The notes under the pieces: generated by a model
The model's input: only the letters and a program-made list of their open reading frames with translations
The model's database searches: none
What the model was told of the DNA's origin: nothing
Part shown: positions 8,237 through 17,021 of the stretch, in pieces
How positions within the stretch are numbered: position 1 is the stretch's first letter
How the letters are laid out: every line of letters begins with the position of its first letter
NCBI RefSeq assembly: GCF_947654165.1
Contig: NZ_CANTKB010000003.1
Location: forward strand, 120,350 to 184,349
DNA length: 64,000 bases
From: an uncultured Blautia sp.
GTDB taxonomy: Bacteria > Bacillota > Clostridia > Lachnospirales > Lachnospiraceae
Direction: 5' to 3'
Position numbers and translations under genes: made by a program

Positions 8237-8415
8237 TCTACATAACAGTCCGGAGAATAAGGGAGGATTTCTTTGTAGGAATCCAACTGCGATTTATCTT
8301 CTGGCATAGAAGGGATTAATCCGGTTGCTTCTGTTGTTGCACAGCCGTCCAAGTCATGAGCGGAAGTGGCTTCCACCAGGTATTTGTCCTGAGATGAGGG
8401 GGTGTTGTTTTTCAT
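8215..8415 (-). CDS. Small conserved-looking protein of unknown function
   Basis: 66 residues starting MKNNTPSSQDKYLVEATSAH. It has cysteines in DGCATTEATGLIP, SPDCYVEK and the terminal KKGCRK. The frame is open upstream to 8448, but ATG 8415 is chosen because AAAGGAG lies 6 bases before it. No membrane segment or signal peptide. The run ATGLIPSMPED with a later DSYKEILPY reminds me of tiny Lachnospiraceae proteins with a T-G-L-x-P centre, but I cannot name a family. It could be a modified peptide precursor or a small metal-binding protein; no modifying enzyme lies nearby. It converges on the CapA-like gene. Confidence 0.6.
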   Translation of the reverse strand: MKNNTPSSQDKYLVEATSAHDLDGCATTEATGLIPSMPEDKSQLDSYKEILPYSPDCYVEKKGCRK

Positions 8416-8491
8416 GTTGCTCTCCTTTGCGGATTGTTTTATGGTCATGACAATAGTTTGTGTCAGCAGATATTTTTTATGCAGGAAAAGA

Positions 8492-8520
8492 TTGACAAAA
8501 AACAGACAGATTTGTATGCT
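8492..8520 (+). promoter_or_regulatory. Promoter of the YbaK-like gene
   Basis: TTGACA (8492-8497), 17-bp spacer, TATGCT (8515-8520), 32 bases before the start codon. Confidence 0.7.
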
Positions 8521-8552
8521 GTAAAAAGCAGAAAAGAAAAGAGGTATGGAAG

Positions 8553-9041
8553 ATGAAGAAAAACGAGATCAAAACCAATGCCATGAGAATATTAGAAAGA
8601 AATAAGATTCCTTATGAGGCGATTCAATATGAATGTGACGAATTTATTGACGGTCTTCATACCGCAGAAATTACAGGAGCACCTGTGGAGCAGTCTTTTA
8701 AGACCTTGGTTGTTCAGGGGAAAAGTAAGGAATACTATGTGCTGGTGATTCCTATTGCAGAAGAAATCGATCTGAAAACAGCGGCAAAAGCTGTGGGAGA
8801 AAAATCAGTAGAAATGATACATGTGAAAGATATTACAAAAGTAACAGGATATGTGAGAGGGGGCTGCAGTCCTCTTGGTATGAAAAAATTATATCCTATG
8901 GTTATTCATGAAAGTGCCCTTGCCTTTGAACAGATTTATATCAGTGGAGGCCGGATCGGTACCACTCTAAAGGTGAATCCGGAAAAACTGGCAGGGGTTG
9001 TAAAAGCACAGTTTAAAAACATTATTGCCGTGCATGAATAA
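8553..9041 (+). CDS. ybaK: YbaK-type aminoacyl-tRNA deacylase
   Basis: 162 residues, the full size of the family. YbaK enzymes hydrolyse Cys-tRNA(Pro) formed by mistake by prolyl-tRNA synthetase. The sequence carries the expected core: SFKTLVV, then a lysine/glycine-rich pocket with TGYVRGGCSPLGMKK, and YISGGRIGTTLKVNPEKL near the end. Cytoplasmic. ATG 8553 follows GAGGT. Own promoter upstream. The hairpin behind it is oriented to terminate the convergent esterase gene. Confidence 0.9.
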   Translation: MKKNEIKTNAMRILERNKIPYEAIQYECDEFIDGLHTAEITGAPVEQSFKTLVVQGKSKEYYVLVIPIAEEIDLKTAAKAVGEKSVEMIHVKDITKVTGYVRGGCSPLGMKKLYPMVIHESALAFEQIYISGGRIGTTLKVNPEKLAGVVKAQFKNIIAVHE

Positions 9042-9042
9042 A

Positions 9043-9081
9043 AAGGAGGCATCTGCGACAGCGTATAGCTGTGCAGATGCC
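9043..9081 (-). terminator. Terminator of the SGNH esterase gene
   Basis: GGCATCTGC (9048-9056) pairs with GCAGATGCC (9073-9081), with an inner ACAGC/GCTGT extension. Read on -, the stem is followed by TCCTTTTT. On + there is no T run directly behind it. Confidence 0.7.
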
Positions 9082-9102
9082 AGGATGTCAGCTATGAGTT
9101 TT

Positions 9103-9717
9103 TTAAAGATCAAAAGCTTCTTTTACCAGTGCAGCGAGGATTTCATGACCTGTATCGGTAAGATGCATGCCGTCTGTGGTAATGGCATCATAACCAAGCT
9201 CTTTGATCTTTTGTTCTAAAGGTTCCTGGAGTGGCACAAAGGAAGCCCCGTAGTTTCTTGCCAGCTTGTGAATGTTTTTGGACATTTTTTTCTGCCAGGG
9301 GATCCATTCTTCAAAAGCACCGTCTTTTGGAAAAATGAAAGGCTCCAAAGTAATGATTTTTGCCGTAGTTTCCCTGGAGAGATCAAACAACATTTCATGG
9401 TAGGCACGAATACTGTCCTCCAGCATATAGAGTTTTTCCTGCTCAGAAACATCGGAAGCTACCAAAAGTCCGATATCATTAATTCCAACCAGAATACTTA
9501 CATAGTCCGGATGAAGAAAAATACATTCCGATTGAAGAGACTGTGCAATCTGTTCTGTGAATTGTCCGTCAATCCCTTTATTTATAATATTTAATTGTTG
9601 ATCCTGATGATTTATTTTTTCAGAAAATATATTTACATAACCATGCCCCAATTGATTGGGAGATTCTTTTCTGTCAGCATCTGTAATACTGTCACCTAAA
9701 AATACAATGAGTCCCAT
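9103..9717 (-). CDS. SGNH/GDSL-type esterase
   Basis: 204 residues with all SGNH blocks: GDSIT with nucleophile Ser10, Gly in the INKGIDGQ region, GIND (78-81) with the oxyanion Asn, and DGMHLT with Asp182 and His185 completing the triad. No signal peptide, so a cytoplasmic hydrolase, probably deacetylating or de-esterifying a small sugar or lipid; substrate unknown. RBS AAGGAG lies about 8 bases before ATG 9717. Single gene with its own terminator. Confidence 0.9.
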   Translation of the reverse strand: MGLIVFLGDSITDADRKESPNQLGHGYVNIFSEKINHQDQQLNIINKGIDGQFTEQIAQSLQSECIFLHPDYVSILVGINDIGLLVASDVSEQEKLYMLEDSIRAYHEMLFDLSRETTAKIITLEPFIFPKDGAFEEWIPWQKKMSKNIHKLARNYGASFVPLQEPLEQKIKELGYDAITTDGMHLTDTGHEILAALVKEAFDL

Positions 9718-9843
9718 AACCTATACTCCTTACTCCATACGGGTATTCCCGCTTCTATTAATTATTTTAACTGAAAATTAACGGTAATGCAAACAGTAAT
9801 TTTGTATAGTCTACCCAAATCGCTTTTTTTTGAGGTTTTTTTC

Positions 9844-9872
9844 TTTACAAACATAGTTTCAGCAGGTATAAT
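9844..9872 (+). promoter_or_regulatory. Promoter of the Tad pilus operon
   Basis: TTTACA (9844-9849), 17-bp spacer, perfect TATAAT (9867-9872), about 90 bases before the first gene. The 246-bp gap from the divergent esterase gene shows nothing else I can name. Confidence 0.7.
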
Positions 9873-9963
9873 CAGAGTCATCTTAAACAAATCATTTTAT
9901 TTCATATAGCTGTTCAGCTAATTTATCCAAAAGGTATTACAAATTTCAAAGAGAGGTGGTTGT

Positions 9964-10473
9964 TTGACAGTAGAGCTTTGGCTTGTATTGGTCATTAGCG
10001 GTATTGCCGTGTTAATGGACTTTCTACTGGAAAGGGTGGTGAATGGTTTTATCTGTATGGGGCTGGTACTTGGTTTGTATTATCAAATCAGGACTTGTTC
10101 TGCAAGAGGAATGATGATCTATGTCCTTGGAATTCTTGTCCCTTTTTTTCTGTTGCTTCCTTTGTTTTATTTCAGGATGTTAGGTGCAGGAGATATTAAG
10201 CTTTTCTGCGTTTTGGGAAGTATTTTAGGATATGAAAGGATTGTCAGAGTGATGGTCTGCTCCTTTTTTCTGGGAGCGTTATTATCTTTCGCATTTCTTA
10301 TTTCCTGTGGGAATCTAAAAGAAAGATGTCTTTATTTTTTTCATTATTTGTATCAATACGGGAGAACAGGGCAGCACTCTCCTTATATCAAAAAGGGGAA
10401 ACAAGCTGAAAATTTTCATTTTACGGTTCCTGTTCTCCTTGGAGTAATGCTTTATGTGGGAGGATTTTATTGA
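9964..10473 (+). CDS. A24 prepilin peptidase, first of two in the Tad locus
   Basis: 169 residues, about five membrane spans. The aspartyl protease pair is visible: Asp19 in VLMDF and Asp77 in MLGAGDIKLF (the GxGD motif). These enzymes cut the leader of Flp and TadE-type prepilins at the inner face of the membrane. The methyltransferase domain of longer PilD enzymes is absent, as in TadV. TTG start at 9964, preceded by AGAGGTGG. First gene of the operon; the next gene starts inside its stop codon. Confidence 0.88.
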   Translation: MTVELWLVLVISGIAVLMDFLLERVVNGFICMGLVLGLYYQIRTCSARGMMIYVLGILVPFFLLLPLFYFRMLGAGDIKLFCVLGSILGYERIVRVMVCSFFLGALLSFAFLISCGNLKERCLYFFHYLYQYGRTGQHSPYIKKGKQAENFHFTVPVLLGVMLYVGGFY

Positions 10474-11471
10474 AGAAAAATATTATTGCTGTGTGTGACA
10501 CAGAAGGAGAATACGCCTGTAATTTTGCGGAATATTTAAACAGCAGAAAAAAAGTGCCCTTTGAGGCAGAGGCGTTTACCGATGTAGAAAAACTATGTAC
10601 CTATGCAGGACATAATCCACCGGAGATTTTATTGATTGCAGAAGGAGATGTGGATGAACAGATTGAAAAACTGGGAGCAGAGAATGTGATCCTGCTTTCC
10701 GAGGAAAAGCAGCAGGAGCAGGAGGGACACAAGACCGTTTATAAATATCAGTCAGCGGAATCTGTGATTCAGGAGGTAATGGCATATTATGTGGAGCATA
10801 CCTCCCCTGTATCAGATGCGGTGAATAGCCGAAAATTGGATATGATCGGCATTTATTCTCCGGTTGGACGTTGTTCTAAAACCCTGTTTGCTCTGACCGC
10901 AGGTCAGATTCTGGGAGAAGAAAAACAGGTTCTCTATCTTAATATGGAGGACTATTCCGGGTTTGAAACCTTATTTCATCTGGAAGGTGCAGAGAACCTC
11001 ACAGACTTTTTTTATCGGCTCAGATGCCAGGAGACACTGGGATCGGAAGAGATTCCAAAGTTTGTGAAAACCATGGGAAAAATGGATTATATTCCGCCTG
11101 CGGTCTCCCCGGAAGATATCAGGGAAATTCAATTTTCAGAATGGATACGTTTGTTTGAGTTGCTCAGATCAGGAAGAAACTACGAAACAGTCTTATTAGA
11201 TGTGGGGAATTCGGTGGAGCATGTTTTTCAGATTTTAGGAATGTGCAGGTGTATCTATGTGCCGGTGCTGGATGACTGGCTGTCCAGGTGTAAGATGATG
11301 CAGTTTCGGAAAATTATGGAGAACTGTGGCGGAATAGAAGAGAAAATAAGAGAAATCAGGCTTCCGATTTGTTGTCCAAATGTCCACGACAGTGGTTTTG
11401 TGCAGACCTTAGTCTGGGGACAATGGGGAAGTTATGTAAGAAAGGTGTTGAAGACCAATGAAAGAAAATAA
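10470..11471 (+). CDS. tadZ: TadZ/CpaE-like pilus-localising ATPase homologue
   Basis: 333 residues. The N-terminal about 115 residues look like a receiver-like domain, then a MinD/ParA-type fold begins at DMIGIYSPVGRCSKT. That motif stands where a deviant Walker A lies, but has Gly-Arg-Cys-Ser-Lys-Thr instead of KGGxGKT. TadZ proteins place the Tad machine in the cell. Further support is LLDVGNS (Walker B position). TTG start overlapping the preceding stop; its own end overlaps the ATPase gene by 14 bases. Confidence 0.75.
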   Translation: MKKNIIAVCDTEGEYACNFAEYLNSRKKVPFEAEAFTDVEKLCTYAGHNPPEILLIAEGDVDEQIEKLGAENVILLSEEKQQEQEGHKTVYKYQSAESVIQEVMAYYVEHTSPVSDAVNSRKLDMIGIYSPVGRCSKTLFALTAGQILGEEKQVLYLNMEDYSGFETLFHLEGAENLTDFFYRLRCQETLGSEEIPKFVKTMGKMDYIPPAVSPEDIREIQFSEWIRLFELLRSGRNYETVLLDVGNSVEHVFQILGMCRCIYVPVLDDWLSRCKMMQFRKIMENCGGIEEKIREIRLPICCPNVHDSGFVQTLVWGQWGSYVRKVLKTNERK

Positions 11472-12666
11472 GGGAAAGGACAGGGAAAGGGAAGAATTTC
11501 TCATTCTGAGGAAACAGCTTATGGAGCGTCTGGAGAACACCTGGGAGGAGTCAGATCAGGGGGTGATGGAGAATATTGACGGTTTGATAGGAGATTACTG
11601 CAGAAGAACTTATATGCCCATTTCCAGGAGAGAAGTGCTTCGCAGAGAGTTATTTCGTTCTGTAAGGAAAATGGATGTGCTGGAGGAACTTTTGGAGGAT
11701 GATACCGTTACAGAGATTATGGTAAACCGCTGGGATAAGATCTTTATTGAAAAAAACGGAAAAATTTTCCCGTGGGATAAAAGCTTTTCTTCCCCTGAAA
11801 AACTGGATGATGTAATACAGCAGATGGCTTCACGCTGTAACAGGGTGATTAATACTTTGCAGCCTATTGTAGATGCCAGATTAAAGAATGGAGAGCGAAT
11901 CAATGCGGTAATTGCACCGGTAGCACTGGACGGTCCCATTCTGACTATTCGTAGATTTCCCAATGATCCCATTACTATGGAGAAACTTCTGGAAATGGGC
12001 AGTCTTACAAAAGAAGCAGCAGAGGTTTTGAAGGCTTTGATTCAGGCAGGGTATACGATCCTGATCGGCGGAGGGACCGGAGCAGGTAAAACTACATTTT
12101 TAAATGCACTGTCCCAGTATATCCCGAAGGATGAAAGAGTGATTACCATTGAAGATAATGCAGAGCTTCAGCTTCAGGGGATTCCGAATCTGGTACGCCT
12201 GGAGTGCAGGCAGGCCAATATGGAAAAAAATCAGGAGATTTCCATAGGCGATTTATTAAAAACATGTTTGAGAATGCGTCCAAGCAGGATTATTGTAGGC
12301 GAGGTACGTTCCAAGGAAGCGGCAGAGCTTTTGCAGGCCGTAAATGTAGGAAATGACGGGAGTCTGTCTACGATTCATGCCAATAGCTGCAAAGATATGA
12401 TCAGCAGATTGGAAACCATGGTTCTTATGGGAATCGATCTTCCTGTTCCGGTGATCCGCAGACAGATACTCTCAGGATTCGATATTTTTATTCATCTTGG
12501 AAGAATGCGGGATAAGAGCAGGAAGGTGCTGGAAATCTGTGAGATTGACAGAATGTGTGATGGAGAAATTTTGTTGAACCCATTGTTTATAAGAAAACAG
12601 GAACTGGAAAAGGTGGGAGAACTGATACACAGAGAAAAACTGGGAAAGGCGGGGATTTCTTTATGA
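11458..12666 (+). CDS. tadA: Tad pilus assembly ATPase (TadA/CpaF)
   Basis: 402 residues. The CpaF family start (VTEIMVNRWDKIFIEKNGK) leads to Walker A GGGTGAGKT (204-212), an Asp box around RVITIEDNAELQL, Walker B MRPSRIIVGEVR and the His box STIHANS. This cytoplasmic hexameric ATPase powers Flp pilus assembly. Start ATG 11458 overlaps tadZ and its stop overlaps tadB, typical of a tightly coupled operon. Confidence 0.95.
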   Translation: MKENKGKDREREEFLILRKQLMERLENTWEESDQGVMENIDGLIGDYCRRTYMPISRREVLRRELFRSVRKMDVLEELLEDDTVTEIMVNRWDKIFIEKNGKIFPWDKSFSSPEKLDDVIQQMASRCNRVINTLQPIVDARLKNGERINAVIAPVALDGPILTIRRFPNDPITMEKLLEMGSLTKEAAEVLKALIQAGYTILIGGGTGAGKTTFLNALSQYIPKDERVITIEDNAELQLQGIPNLVRLECRQANMEKNQEISIGDLLKTCLRMRPSRIIVGEVRSKEAAELLQAVNVGNDGSLSTIHANSCKDMISRLETMVLMGIDLPVPVIRRQILSGFDIFIHLGRMRDKSRKVLEICEIDRMCDGEILLNPLFIRKQELEKVGELIHREKLGKAGISL

Positions 12667-13421
12667 AGCATGCAGGAGAAAAAATAGATTATGATGTTTA
12701 TCATCTTTCCTGGAAACAGTGGGTACAGTATATCACAGAGGCAGTAGTTTTGTGCGGCACCATAAATTACTTGTTTTATCAAAGTGCAGCCGTGTTCCTT
12801 TTTATCCTTCCTGTTTCTGCCTGGTATGTACGGCAGAGAAAAAGGCAGCAGATCCAATTGAGGAAAAAGAGGATTCATTATCAGTTTAAAGATGCTCTTG
12901 GTGCTTTGCAGGTGGGAATAGCAGCAGGATATTCTCTGGACAATGCGGTGAGAGAAACAAGAAAAGATTTGGAGAGAATATATGGAAAAACAGCAGAGAT
13001 GACTATGGAATTTGCCTATATGGAAATTCAGCTGACACACAGTGTTTCTCTGGAGGAATTGTTATATGACCTGGGAATCCGCAGCAAAGTGGAAGATATA
13101 TTGAATTTTTCTGATATTCTGGTGCAGTCCAGAAAGATGGGAGGAAATATGAAGGAAATTCTGCAAAAATGTATTCGTTCCATGGAGGAGAGAATTCAGG
13201 TAAAAAAAGAAATTGATACGATTCTGGCATCCAAGAAAATGGAGCAGAAAATCATGAGTGTGATTCCACTGGGGATTATTTTATATATGCGGCTTACTTC
13301 ACCGGGATTTCTGGACATTCTTTATCATACAGAAGTGGGAATCTGTGTGATGACATTTTGTTTGGGCTTGTATCTGTTTGCGTTTCTATGGGGAGTGAGG
13401 TTAACAGAGATTGAAGTTTAG
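12663..13421 (+). CDS. tadB: TadB-like inner-membrane platform protein
   Basis: 252 residues. Two membrane spans near the N-terminus, then a cytoplasmic helical T2SS-F domain (about 75-200; HYQFKDALGALQVGIAAGYS, LVQSRKMGGNMKEILQK) and closing spans after residue 205. With TadC it forms the platform that the ATPase drives. Overlaps tadA by 4 bases and the next gene by 11. Confidence 0.9.
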   Translation: MKHAGEKIDYDVYHLSWKQWVQYITEAVVLCGTINYLFYQSAAVFLFILPVSAWYVRQRKRQQIQLRKKRIHYQFKDALGALQVGIAAGYSLDNAVRETRKDLERIYGKTAEMTMEFAYMEIQLTHSVSLEELLYDLGIRSKVEDILNFSDILVQSRKMGGNMKEILQKCIRSMEERIQVKKEIDTILASKKMEQKIMSVIPLGIILYMRLTSPGFLDILYHTEVGICVMTFCLGLYLFAFLWGVRLTEIEV

Positions 13422-14610
13422 GAAATATCTGACCACAGTCATCGTGTTGGGTGGAACTCTTTTGGGCACCGGGATTTGGATACAGGAAAGTCAGGATACA
13501 GAAACGGACCGGCTTGCTAGAAATCCCTATGGAGAGGGAGGATATGAACAGCGTCTTACTGTACAGACCGGGAACAGAGAAGAGGAAATTCATATTTATG
13601 TGGAGGAAAAGCATTATCAGGAACAGGAAGTTCTGGATTATATCAAGGATGCGAAAAAAGAACTGGAACAATGGTATGAGGAGCAGACAAAAGGGACAGG
13701 AGAGATTCGAAAAAATGTGCAATTTCCGGAAGAAATAGAAGGCAGCCCGGTGACCTTATCCTGGAGCACCGGATGGCCGGATGTGCTGAGCTGGGAGGGG
13801 AGGATTGGAGAAGAAGTGAGTGTACAAGGCGAAGAGACAGAGTTGTATTGTACGATTTCCCTGGAAGATCAAGAGGAAATCTGGATGAAGAAGGTAACTG
13901 TGTTTCCACCTGTTCTCAGCGAAAATCAGTCATTGGAGAAGAAAATTCAAAAGAAAGCAGAAGAAATCAGTCAGGAAGGAGGAAAAAGTCTTCTGCTTCC
14001 TGATACGCTGGACGGAGAAAAGATACATTATAAAAAAGAAAAAGAGTATAAAGGTCCTCTGGTGTGTTTTCTTTCACTGATTCTGGGGCTTGGAGTAAAA
14101 CCCTTGGAAAAAGAGAAAGAAAAGAAGAAAGAGGAGAAAAAGAAAAAGGAAATGCAGGCGGATTATCCGGATATTGTAGAAAAACTGGTATTGTTTCTGA
14201 GAGCGGGATTCTCTATCCGCAAAGCAATGGAAAAACTTGCTGCCGGGTATTTGAGAAATCGAGATAAGTATCATTTGGGAGAGAGGGCTGCATATGAGGA
14301 GGTGGTGAAGACATGCAGAGAAATGGAAGGAGGGATGTATGAGGCAGAGGCTTATGAGCGGATGGGGAAACGGTATGGGATTTCTCAGTATAAGATGCTT
14401 TCGGTTCTTTTGGTACAAAATCTGAGAAGAGGGAATGAAAATCTGCTGGAACTGTTAGAGCGGGAAGCTGCCTCTGTTACGGAGGAAAGAAAACGCAGTG
14501 CCAGAGTGCAAGGGGAGGAGGCAGCAATTAAACTGCTGCTTCCCATGGTAATGCAGTTGGTGGTAGTGTTGATCATTCTTGTAGTACCGGCTTTTTTGAA
14601 TTTTATGTAA
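13411..14610 (+). CDS. tadC: TadC-like platform protein with N-terminal extracytoplasmic Ig-like region
   Basis: 399 residues, longer than usual TadC. A membrane helix at 8-24 is followed by about 190 residues outside the membrane: a charged helical part, then a beta-rich stretch (VTLSWSTGWPDVLSWEG to MKKVTVFP) resembling the atrophied bacterial Ig domain. A second span (about 217-232) leads to a Lys/Glu linker and a T2SS-F domain (DIVEKLVLFLRAGFSIRKAM; VLLVQNLRRGNENLLELL) and a last span at 375-397. TTG start inside tadB. The fused outer domain might contact the growing pilus; that is inference. Confidence 0.8.
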   Translation: MKFRKYLTTVIVLGGTLLGTGIWIQESQDTETDRLARNPYGEGGYEQRLTVQTGNREEEIHIYVEEKHYQEQEVLDYIKDAKKELEQWYEEQTKGTGEIRKNVQFPEEIEGSPVTLSWSTGWPDVLSWEGRIGEEVSVQGEETELYCTISLEDQEEIWMKKVTVFPPVLSENQSLEKKIQKKAEEISQEGGKSLLLPDTLDGEKIHYKKEKEYKGPLVCFLSLILGLGVKPLEKEKEKKKEEKKKKEMQADYPDIVEKLVLFLRAGFSIRKAMEKLAAGYLRNRDKYHLGERAAYEEVVKTCREMEGGMYEAEAYERMGKRYGISQYKMLSVLLVQNLRRGNENLLELLEREAASVTEERKRSARVQGEEAAIKLLLPMVMQLVVVLIILVVPAFLNFM

Positions 14611-14626
14611 GATTGGAGGAAAGAGT

Positions 14627-14794
14627 ATGAAGTTGTTGAAGGAATTTTGGCTGGAGGAAGACGCAGTAGGAGTTGTGGAGATTATTTTAATTCTGGTGGT
14701 TTTGATTGGTCTTGTTCTGATTTTTAAAGAGCAGCTAACCAGTCTGGTGAAGAATATTTTGTCGAAAATCACGAAACAAAGTAATAGTGTGTAG
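14627..14794 (+). CDS. Flp1-type major pilin precursor
   Basis: 55 residues: a short charged leader (MKLLKEFWLEED), then a single hydrophobic helix and a basic tail. The AVGVVEII stretch matches the Flp1 type IVb pilin pattern, with Glu18 as the Glu5 of the mature pilin. That places the cleavage after Ala13, where most relatives have Gly. GGAGGAAAG precedes ATG 14627. It sits directly after tadC, where Firmicutes Tad loci carry the pilin. Too short for a 60-aa ORF cutoff. Confidence 0.85.
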   Translation: MKLLKEFWLEEDAVGVVEIILILVVLIGLVLIFKEQLTSLVKNILSKITKQSNSV

Positions 14795-14805
14795 GCGGTG
14801 GAAGT

Positions 14806-16179
14806 GTGAAGAAAAAGAAGGGGAGCATGACAGTGACCATGAGCCTGATGATGTTGATTCTGCTGTCCCTGGTGGCAGCAGGATTGCAGGCATCCAGAAT
14901 AGCCTGTGGAAGAGCACAGGCTGTCAACGGAATCGATGTAGGGTTGTATTCTTTGTTTTCAGAATACGATGAACAACTGCTGGAGCAGTACCATTTATTC
15001 TTTCTGGACGGCAGTTATGGGAACGGCAGTATGAATCCGGCACAGATGATTAATCAGATGGAGTATTACATGAAACCGGTGCTGTCTTCCGGTCTCACAA
15101 GATGCAGGGTTTTGGCATGTGGAATCGATGGATTCAGGCTTGCATCTGACGAAAAAGGAAAGGCTGTGCAACAGCAGATGATTCGTTTTATGAAGGAAAA
15201 TCTTGGGGTGTCAGCCATAGAAGCGATACGTGACAGAATGGAGGAATCGAAGAATATTCTAAATCGTCAGGAGGAGATTCGTGACTTTGGAATTTCAGAG
15301 AATGTGCCGGAAGAGACAGAACCAATGGAGGGGATATCAGAAAATAATAATCCACTGGAGATTGTCAGGAATATCAGAAATAATGGATTTCTCGGAATGG
15401 CAATGCCGTCTGGAAGTATGATATCAGAGAAGCAAATAGAGGCTCAGGGAACAGTGTCAAGGAGGGAATTGCAGACTGGAATGGGCGATTTTTCATGGCA
15501 GGATTCCGGAAATTCTGCACTTGATAAATTATGGGTACAGGAATATATCCTGGAACATATGAGCAGCTATATCGATCAGGAGACAGACGGGGCTCTGGAT
15601 TATGAGGTGGAGTATATTCTTGGAGGAAAAGCATCGGATAAAGAGAATCTTTCCTATGTGGTAAACCGCCTTCTTCTGATGAGAGAAGCAGCGAATATTG
15701 CTTATTTATATACAGACAGCCAAAGAAGAGCAGAATTGGAAGCCTGTGCGGCGGCACTGTCATTTTTGACTTTGATTCCAGAGGGAATGGTTCTGGTGCA
15801 GGCTATTCTGGCGGCAGGATGGGCCTATGTGGAGAGTCTTTCAGATGTAAGATGTCTTCTGGCAGGGGGAAAGGTGCCGTTGATGAAGAACCGTACTTCC
15901 TGGAGAACTCAATTAAGCAATCTCGGAGTGAGAGATGTGAGCACAGAAAGCACAGGGCTTGACTATGAAGAGTATTTAAGAATTCTGTTTTCTATGTCTT
16001 CTAAGGAAAAAACAGTGATGAGGGCTTTGGATGTAATGGAACTGAATCTGAGGATGCTTCCCGGAAAAGAAAATTTTTCTATAGATACCTGTACAGATGC
16101 AGTATCTTTTTCTTTTCAGATTCAGGGACCGGAAGGGAAAAAATGGCAGGCAGATCGAAGTTACACCTATGATATGTGA
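14806..16179 (+). CDS. DUF5702-type Tad-locus protein
   Basis: 457 residues. The N-terminus is pilin-like (GSMTVTMSLMMLILLSLVAA), a single membrane helix after a short basic stretch, followed by a large outside domain. Proteins of this kind recur in clostridial Tad clusters and are annotated as DUF5702. They probably occupy the TadG/minor-pilin position. No catalytic motif seen. GTG start at 14806, 11 bases after the pilin stop. Confidence 0.7.
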   Translation: MKKKKGSMTVTMSLMMLILLSLVAAGLQASRIACGRAQAVNGIDVGLYSLFSEYDEQLLEQYHLFFLDGSYGNGSMNPAQMINQMEYYMKPVLSSGLTRCRVLACGIDGFRLASDEKGKAVQQQMIRFMKENLGVSAIEAIRDRMEESKNILNRQEEIRDFGISENVPEETEPMEGISENNNPLEIVRNIRNNGFLGMAMPSGSMISEKQIEAQGTVSRRELQTGMGDFSWQDSGNSALDKLWVQEYILEHMSSYIDQETDGALDYEVEYILGGKASDKENLSYVVNRLLLMREAANIAYLYTDSQRRAELEACAAALSFLTLIPEGMVLVQAILAAGWAYVESLSDVRCLLAGGKVPLMKNRTSWRTQLSNLGVRDVSTESTGLDYEEYLRILFSMSSKEKTVMRALDVMELNLRMLPGKENFSIDTCTDAVSFSFQIQGPEGKKWQADRSYTYDM

Positions 16180-16196
16180 GAAAGAGGGGCAGGAAA

Positions 16197-17021
16197 ATGA
16201 AACACAGAAAGTCAGAAAAAAAGATTAAGGAGGAAAGCTCTCTTCAGGAAAAGGCAAGCCTTACTGTGGAAAGTGCATTTGTTCTGCCCTTTTTCTTTAT
16301 AGCGGTTGTTTTAATCGCAGGAATGCTGGATCTTTACCGGGTTTTTGTGTTAGTACAGACCTTCTTGTGCGAAGGGGCAAAGGAATTGGGCATGTATGCT
16401 TATTGCAGTCCCGGTGATATACAGTCACCGGTTGGAATCGTGAATGATGGAATCTGTATTGCGTATGGCAGCAGAAAGATACGGGAAAGGCTTGAAGGAG
16501 AAGTATTATCAGGGGTTAAAGGGGGGATCGATGGGATACAGTTACTGGGTTCTGATTATCGAGAGGATATTGTGTTTTTACGGGCATCCTTTTTTTATCA
16601 GGTTCCTTCGGGAATCTTTCCGATATTCCCGGTTGCTGTCAAAGTAGAAGGACAGGCAAGAGCCTGGAAGGGATTTCAAGGTAAACTGTATGGCAATAGC
16701 GAAGATAAAGAAATGGTTTACATAACAGATTGGGAAAGTGTGTATCACATTTCGGAATCTTGTACTCATTTGAATCTTTCCGTAGAAACAGTAACTTCCG
16801 AGCATGCTCAAGGTGCAAGAAACCATTATGGAGAGCGGTATCATCCCTGCGAAAGCTGCATCGGGCAAGGAACTGTCCACGGAATGGTTTATATCACTCA
16901 AGCGGGAACTGCTTATCACAGTAATGCACAATGTGGAGGAATCAAAAGGAGTGTAAAAATGGTAAAAAAATCAGAGACAGAGGCACTTCATGCCTGTGAA
17001 AGATGTGGAGGGAGACAATGA
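16197..17021 (+). CDS. TadE-like pseudopilin with tandem Cys/His C-terminal modules
   Basis: 274 residues from ATG 16197, chosen because GAGGGGC (16184-16190) precedes it; a GTG at 16176 overlapping the previous stop lacks a site. Residues about 20-55 hold the TadE signature (ASLTVESAFVLPFFF). The C-terminal third has two copies of one module, VYIT...YH....C...SV....E....H.CE.C, coded from 16713 and from 16884. The same module ends some Firmicutes nucleases and may bind a metal. Here it would be displayed outside the cell. The end overlaps the second peptidase gene. Confidence 0.78.
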   Translation: MKHRKSEKKIKEESSLQEKASLTVESAFVLPFFFIAVVLIAGMLDLYRVFVLVQTFLCEGAKELGMYAYCSPGDIQSPVGIVNDGICIAYGSRKIRERLEGEVLSGVKGGIDGIQLLGSDYREDIVFLRASFFYQVPSGIFPIFPVAVKVEGQARAWKGFQGKLYGNSEDKEMVYITDWESVYHISESCTHLNLSVETVTSEHAQGARNHYGERYHPCESCIGQGTVHGMVYITQAGTAYHSNAQCGGIKRSVKMVKKSETEALHACERCGGRQ

